Below, piece after piece: positions 59,911 to 64,000 of a stretch of 64,000 nucleotides of DNA (the first letter of the stretch is position 1; every line of letters starts with the position of its first letter). Below the pieces are notes generated by a model. That model was not told where the DNA came from and ran no database searches. It saw nothing but the letters and a program-made list of their open reading frames with translations. Both the position numbers and the translations under genes were made by a program. The stretch comes from JAWKIJ01 sp041394325 (GTDB lineage Bacteria > Actinomycetota > Acidimicrobiia > Acidimicrobiales > Microtrichaceae). Location: NCBI GenBank assembly GCA_041394325.1, contig JAWKIJ010000001.1:2108001-2172000 (forward strand), written 5' to 3'.

Positions 59911-60989
59911 GCGGACCCAACGGCTCGGGGCCGCTCGCGCAGATCGTCGGTTGTGGGCTCGTCGGCGGGTCGGTGGCCGCGGCGCTCCGTGCCGCCGGAT
60001 GGACGGTGAGCGTCGACGACGCGGACCCCGATCGGGCACGTCGGGCGGTCGACCGGGGGTTCGCCGACAATGTCGGTGTCGACGAGTCGGCGTCGCTGTG
60101 CGTCGTCGCGGTCCCGGTCGGGTCCGTCGTGGAGGTCGCGTCGTCGATGCTCGACCGCGCCGGGTGGGCCGTCACCGACGTGGGAAGCGTGAAGCGCTCC
60201 ATCGTGGAGTCGCTCGACCATCCGAGATTCGTGGGTGGGCATCCGATGGCCGGTTCCGAGCAGGACGGTCTCGACGGGGCCGTGGCGACGATGTTCGACG
60301 GAGCCGCCTGGGTGCTGACGCCCACCGCCGGCACCGACGGGGAAGCGCTCGCCCTGGTCCACGGCGCCGTCGTGGCGACGGGCGCGGACGTCGTCACACT
60401 CGATGCAGCCGAACATGACCGGATCGTCGCGATGGTCTCACACGTTCCGCACCTCACCGCCGTCACGTTGATGGGTCAGGCGGCGCTTCGGGCGACCGCG
60501 GACGCGCACGAACCACTGTTGCGCCTCGCCGCCGGGGGGTTCCGGGACATGACGAGGATCGCGGCCGGACACCCCGGGATCTGGCCCGACATCTGCGCGG
60601 AGAACCGTGTCGCGGTGGTCGAGGTGCTCGACGAGTTCCTGGCCGAACTCGCCGAGGTGCGCCGAATCGTGGTCGACGAGGATCGCGAAGCGCTGCTGGA
60701 CCGACTCGAGCGCGCTCGCCAGGCTCGCCTCAACCTTCCCCGCACCGTCGCTCGGCCCGATCAACTCGCGGAGTTGCGGGTCACCGTCTCGGACCGGCCG
60801 GGGGAGTTGGCCACGGTCACCTCGCTCGCCACGGCCGCGGGCGTCAACATCTACGACATCGAGATCGCGCACAGCGCCGAGGGCCCCCACGGTGTGGTGA
60901 TCGCGATGGTCGACGCCCATCTTGCCGACGCGTACGCGGCGGTGCTGCGTGAGCAGGGCTATACCTGCTCGGTGCGGAGGCTCACGTGA
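59907..60989 (+). CDS. tyrA: Prephenate dehydrogenase with ACT domain
   Basis: Oxidises prephenate to 4-hydroxyphenylpyruvate for tyrosine. 360 aa: NAD fold (IVGCGLVGGSVAAALRAAG), GGHPMAGSEQDGLDGA, SHVPHLTAV, and a C-terminal ACT domain (LRVTVSDRPGELATVTSLA, HGVVIAMVDA), which usually senses the end product. GTG in GTGA overlap with aroH. Confidence 0.93.
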   Translation: MSGPNGSGPLAQIVGCGLVGGSVAAALRAAGWTVSVDDADPDRARRAVDRGFADNVGVDESASLCVVAVPVGSVVEVASSMLDRAGWAVTDVGSVKRSIVESLDHPRFVGGHPMAGSEQDGLDGAVATMFDGAAWVLTPTAGTDGEALALVHGAVVATGADVVTLDAAEHDRIVAMVSHVPHLTAVTLMGQAALRATADAHEPLLRLAAGGFRDMTRIAAGHPGIWPDICAENRVAVVEVLDEFLAELAEVRRIVVDEDREALLDRLERARQARLNLPRTVARPDQLAELRVTVSDRPGELATVTSLATAAGVNIYDIEIAHSAEGPHGVVIAMVDAHLADAYAAVLREQGYTCSVRRLT

Positions 60990-62989
60990 CAGAGTCGCTC
61001 CGTGTCGAGCGCCTCCCACCGGGTTTCGACGTGACGGTGCCGATCCCCGGCTCGAAGTCGATCACCAACCGGGCGCTGCTGTGCGCAGGACTCGCCTCGG
61101 GTACCTCGACCCTTCGAGGGGCATTGGATGCGGAGGACACTGCGGCGATGATCGGCGCGCTCCGCACGCTCGGCGCACGGATCGACGTCGCGGGTGACAC
61201 GGTCGTGGTCGCCGGTCTCGACGGGGCGTTGCCCGACCATCCCGTCACGTTGGACGCGAATCGCTCCGGTACCACGGGCAGGTTCCTGATGGCGCTGTCG
61301 ATACTCGCCCGTTCGGAGATCACGATCGTGGCCGCCCCCCAGTTGGCGGCCCGGCCGATGGAGGACGGGCTCGACGCCGTCGCACAACTGGGTGTCGGGC
61401 GGATGCCGGCTCCTGGGCCCGATCCGTTGCCCGTCACGCTCGTGCCGGCCGCGGGTGGCGGCGAAGGTCACCGGAGTGTCGTCACCGTCGGGGGGGACGT
61501 CTCGAGTCAGTTCCTGACGGCCCTGCTGCTGGCCGCGCCGTGTCGTGACGAGGGCCTGCGGATCCGCGTTCGTGGAGCGTTGCGCTCGGAGCCCTACGTC
61601 GAGTTGACCATGGCGACGATGGCCGCGTTCGGGGCGACCGTCCGACGTGAAGGGATGGAGTTCACCGTCGAAGCGGGTGGGTATCGAGCCGTCGAATACC
61701 GGATCGAACCCGACGCCTCGGCGGCGTCGTACTTCTTCGCCGCCGCGGCGGCCTGTGGCGGGCGGGTCGCGGTGGAGGGCATCGGAGCGGACAGCATCCA
61801 AGGAGACGCCCGTTTCGCGGACGTGCTCGCGGAGCGGGGAGCGATCGTGCGCCGCGGTGTCGACACCACCGTGGTGGAGGGATCGGGTCGCCTCGTCGGC
61901 GGGGTCGTCGACATGGCCGACATCTCCGACACCGCTCCGACGCTCGCCGCGATCGCGCCGCTGGCCGCCACGGCCACCGAGATCGAGGGCATCGGCTTCA
62001 CGCGGGCGAAGGAGTCGAACCGTGTCGCCGCCATGGTCGCCGAGTTGGGTCGATTGGGGATCGTGGCCACAGAGGAGAGGGACGGGCTGCGCGTCGAGCC
62101 CGGTGAGCCCGTGGCGGGAACCGTACGCACCTACGACGACCACCGGATAGCGATGAGCTTCGCGGTTCTCGGGGCCGCCACCGGAGCCGTGACAGTCGAC
62201 GATCCCGGCTGCGTCGTCAAGACGTTCCCCCGATTCTGGGAGACCTTTGCCATGCTCTATCCATCGGACCCGTTCGATTCGATCGGCCCCGTCGTCGCGA
62301 TCGACGGACCGGCCGGATCGGGAAAGTCGACGATCTCCAAGTTGGTCGCCCAACGCCTCGGAATGGAGGTGCTCGACACCGGGGCGATGTACCGGGCGGT
62401 GACGTGCGCGGTGCTCCGCGCGGGTGGAGATCCCCACGATCCGGAGTTCGCGGCACAGGCCGCGCGCCACGCGGAGATCTCCTTCGACGGCCCGCGCGTC
62501 GAGATCGACGGCGATGACGTCACCGAGGAGATCCGTGGCGAGGAGGTCTCCGGGGCGGTCAGCATCGTGGCCACCCACGGTGGTGTGCGGGACCGGTTGC
62601 GCTCGTTGCAGCGGGACTGGTTGGCGGCGCACGGCGGGGGGGTGGCGGAGGGACGCGACATCGGGACCGTGGTCGCACCGGACGCCATGTTGAAGATCTT
62701 CCTCGTCGCGTCACCCGAGGTGCGCGCGAGGCGTCGAGCGGGCGAGGGGACGATGGACATGGCGACGGCGGTGAAGAACCTCGCCGAGCGCGACCGGATC
62801 GACTCGACACGGGACCATTCGCCGTTGCGACCGGCCCCCGACGCGATCACCGTCGACACCACCGCGATGACGATCGAGGAGGTGGTCGACGTGGTCTGTC
62901 GCGAGGCCGCGCGTCGACTCGCCGCCGGCGGACGGCCAGACCGGAGCGCGGCGGACGAGGGTACGACGGAGGGAGCGACGTTCCGATGA
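60986..62989 (+). CDS. aroA-cmk: Fusion of EPSP synthase and cytidylate kinase (AroA-Cmk)
   Basis: 667 aa in one frame. Residues 1-424: EPSP synthase (VPIPGSKSITNRALL, NRSGTTGRFLMAL, RAKESNRVAAM, DDHRIAMSFAVLG). Residues 433-645: CMP kinase (VVAIDGPAGSGKSTISKLVAQRL, LDTGAMYRAV, EGRDIGTVV, RDHSPLRPAPDAITVDTT). The joining piece is short. In most actinobacteria aroA and cmk are separate; a fusion of this kind is known in betaproteobacteria. One makes a shikimate-pathway intermediate, the other CDP. GTG start overlapping tyrA. No G/C run at the joint suggests error, but resequencing would settle it. Confidence 0.93.
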   Translation: MTESLRVERLPPGFDVTVPIPGSKSITNRALLCAGLASGTSTLRGALDAEDTAAMIGALRTLGARIDVAGDTVVVAGLDGALPDHPVTLDANRSGTTGRFLMALSILARSEITIVAAPQLAARPMEDGLDAVAQLGVGRMPAPGPDPLPVTLVPAAGGGEGHRSVVTVGGDVSSQFLTALLLAAPCRDEGLRIRVRGALRSEPYVELTMATMAAFGATVRREGMEFTVEAGGYRAVEYRIEPDASAASYFFAAAAACGGRVAVEGIGADSIQGDARFADVLAERGAIVRRGVDTTVVEGSGRLVGGVVDMADISDTAPTLAAIAPLAATATEIEGIGFTRAKESNRVAAMVAELGRLGIVATEERDGLRVEPGEPVAGTVRTYDDHRIAMSFAVLGAATGAVTVDDPGCVVKTFPRFWETFAMLYPSDPFDSIGPVVAIDGPAGSGKSTISKLVAQRLGMEVLDTGAMYRAVTCAVLRAGGDPHDPEFAAQAARHAEISFDGPRVEIDGDDVTEEIRGEEVSGAVSIVATHGGVRDRLRSLQRDWLAAHGGGVAEGRDIGTVVAPDAMLKIFLVASPEVRARRRAGEGTMDMATAVKNLAERDRIDSTRDHSPLRPAPDAITVDTTAMTIEEVVDVVCREAARRLAAGGRPDRSAADEGTTEGATFR

Positions 62990-63672
62990 GCAGGGTTCGG
63001 GATCCGGTGGTCGAACCGCGTTCGGCCGCGTCGCTCGCGGCCTTCCGCGGCCTGGCCGTGGTCGCGCGCGGTGTGACCCGGATGTATTGGCGGCTCGAGG
63101 TGATCGGTGGGTCGCGGGTTCCGGCGACGGGAGCCTTCGTCGTGGCGCCGGTCCACCGGTCCAACCTCGACTTCCTGTTGGCCGGCCTCGCCGTGGGGCG
63201 ACCGGTCCGCTACATGGCGAAGTCGTCGGTGTTCGTCGGCGGGATCGCCGACCGTTTCCTCCATGCGATGGGCGCCTTCCCCGTCGAGCGCGACAGTGCG
63301 GACTTCAAGGCCATCCGGCGCTGCGAGCAGATCCTCGCGGGCGGTGAGCCGGTGGTCGTGTTTCCCGAGGGGCGTCGGAAGGAGGGCCCGATCGTGAAGG
63401 ACCTCTATGACGGACCGGCCTTCATGGCGGCGCGCCAACGGGTTCCGATCGTGCCGGTCGGAATCGGCGGCTCGGCGGACGCGATGCCAATCGGTCAGAA
63501 GGCGATTCTGCCGCGCAAGGTCGTGCTGGTGGTGGGTGAACCGATCTACCCGGACGTCCCGACGGAGGGCCGGATCGCGCGCTCGGCCGTCTCGGAGTTG
63601 ACCGCCACGCTGCGTGACGCGGTCCAGGACGTCTACGACGACGCGCAGTGCCGGGCGGGGGCACGACACTGA
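62986..63672 (+). CDS. 1-acyl-glycerol-3-phosphate acyltransferase (PlsC family)
   Basis: Second acylation in phospholipid synthesis. 228 aa with VHRSNLD (H-x4-D), VVVFPEGRRKEGP (third block) and IVPVGIGG (fourth block). ATG overlaps the Cmk stop (ATGA). Follows cmk as in many actinobacteria, usually before der. Confidence 0.9.
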   Translation: MSRVRDPVVEPRSAASLAAFRGLAVVARGVTRMYWRLEVIGGSRVPATGAFVVAPVHRSNLDFLLAGLAVGRPVRYMAKSSVFVGGIADRFLHAMGAFPVERDSADFKAIRRCEQILAGGEPVVVFPEGRRKEGPIVKDLYDGPAFMAARQRVPIVPVGIGGSADAMPIGQKAILPRKVVLVVGEPIYPDVPTEGRIARSAVSELTATLRDAVQDVYDDAQCRAGARH

Positions 63673-63737
63673 TCGCCCCCAGGCTCGCCCCGGATGCGGG
63701 CACCGGATGTGAGAGCGACCACGCGAGCGCGGTGATC

Positions 63738-64000
63738 TCAGTGCAGCAGTAGCCCCATGTACATCGCAACGATGGCGAACAGTCCCGACATCGTTCCCCC
63801 GATCGCCAAGGCGACCTTCGACTTGCCCACGATGTGGATGAACGCCCCGGCACCGGACAGCAGCACGATCAGCAACTTGACCCCGAGCAGTGTCTGGTCG
63901 AGGTTGGAGCGGGCGAGCATGTTCCAGACGCCGGTGAGGACCGTGACGCCGAACCCCGGCCATGCGACCAGGTTGAACGCGGCCGCAGCCTTCCTGGGGA
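63738..64000 (-). CDS. Membrane protein, C-terminal part (continues past the window)
   Basis: Reverse strand; the frame is open to the right edge, so the gene is partial. Three helices are visible: AFNLVAWPGFGVTVLTGVW, VKLLIVLLSGAGAFIHIVG and ALAIGGTMSGLFAIVAMYMG, with a His in the second and in the final LLLH. It may be a four-helix CopD/DUF2269-like protein. An in-frame ATG at 63920 is probably not its start. Confidence 0.6.
   Translation of the reverse strand, partial: PRKAAAAFNLVAWPGFGVTVLTGVWNMLARSNLDQTLLGVKLLIVLLSGAGAFIHIVGKSKVALAIGGTMSGLFAIVAMYMGLLLH

Overview
The window is high-GC DNA from an actinobacterium, most likely of the class Acidimicrobiia (Ilumatobacter or Microtrichales type). 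This rests on the 16S sequence as I read it, on the gene orders rnc-fpg and HAD-tlyA-nadK-recN-steA-steB-pyrG-nudix-xerD-scpA-scpB-rluB that are conserved in actinobacteria, on heavy GTG start use with GTGA/ATGA overlaps, and on many genes that look leaderless. It is core chromosome: I see no prophage, IS element, CRISPR array or tRNA gene.

Layout. 1-4.75 kb: the end of a radical SAM gene, a 78-aa protein behind a strong promoter, a frameshifted lipoprotein, a threonine aldolase and a small membrane protein. 4.8-7.4 kb: GTP-dependent PEP carboxykinase, a small cold-shock-like protein and ribosomal protein L28. 7.5-15.3 kb: a FakA-like protein, recG, rsmD, coaD, a SepIVA-like coiled-coil protein, yceD, rpmF, an acyl carrier protein, rnc and a degenerate Fpg-like protein. 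15.3-29.7 kb: arginine biosynthesis in three blocks (argJ-argB; argD-argF-argR-argG; argH), separated by a GH3 glycosidase, an SGNH acyltransferase, a secreted alpha/beta-hydrolase-like protein and RNase Z. argC is not in the window. 29.7-33.4 kb: a NUDIX protein and a class A penicillin-binding protein with two PASTA domains. 33.4-38.9 kb: a complete rrn operon (16S-23S-5S) with no spacer tRNA and a clear terminator. 38.9-56 kb: TPR protein, HAD phosphatase, tlyA, nadK, recN, steA, steB, then a MurJ-like flippase, a large glycosyltransferase/phosphatase-like/membrane fusion and an MraY-like sugar-phosphate transferase, then pyrG, nudix, xerD and an HD protein. 56-64 kb: trpS (reverse strand), scpA, scpB, rluB, aroH, tyrA, an aroA-cmk fusion, plsC, and the edge of another membrane gene.

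The most interesting biology is at 44.3-52 kb. There the cell-separation pair SteA/SteB is contiguous with a lipid-linked-sugar toolkit (MurJ-like, GT2 + AlkP-like + multi-TM fusion, MraY-like), which could be an envelope glycopolymer system tied to division. The most important caution is sequence quality. About fifteen sites look like lost bases, mostly one G or C from a homopolymer of 3-6, sometimes two bases from a CG repeat. They break genes that should be intact (argG twice, argD twice, xerD, the MraY-like gene and others). In almost every case restoring the lost base or bases gives one continuous family-typical protein, so I annotate these as single genes with a probable sequencing error, not as pseudogenes.
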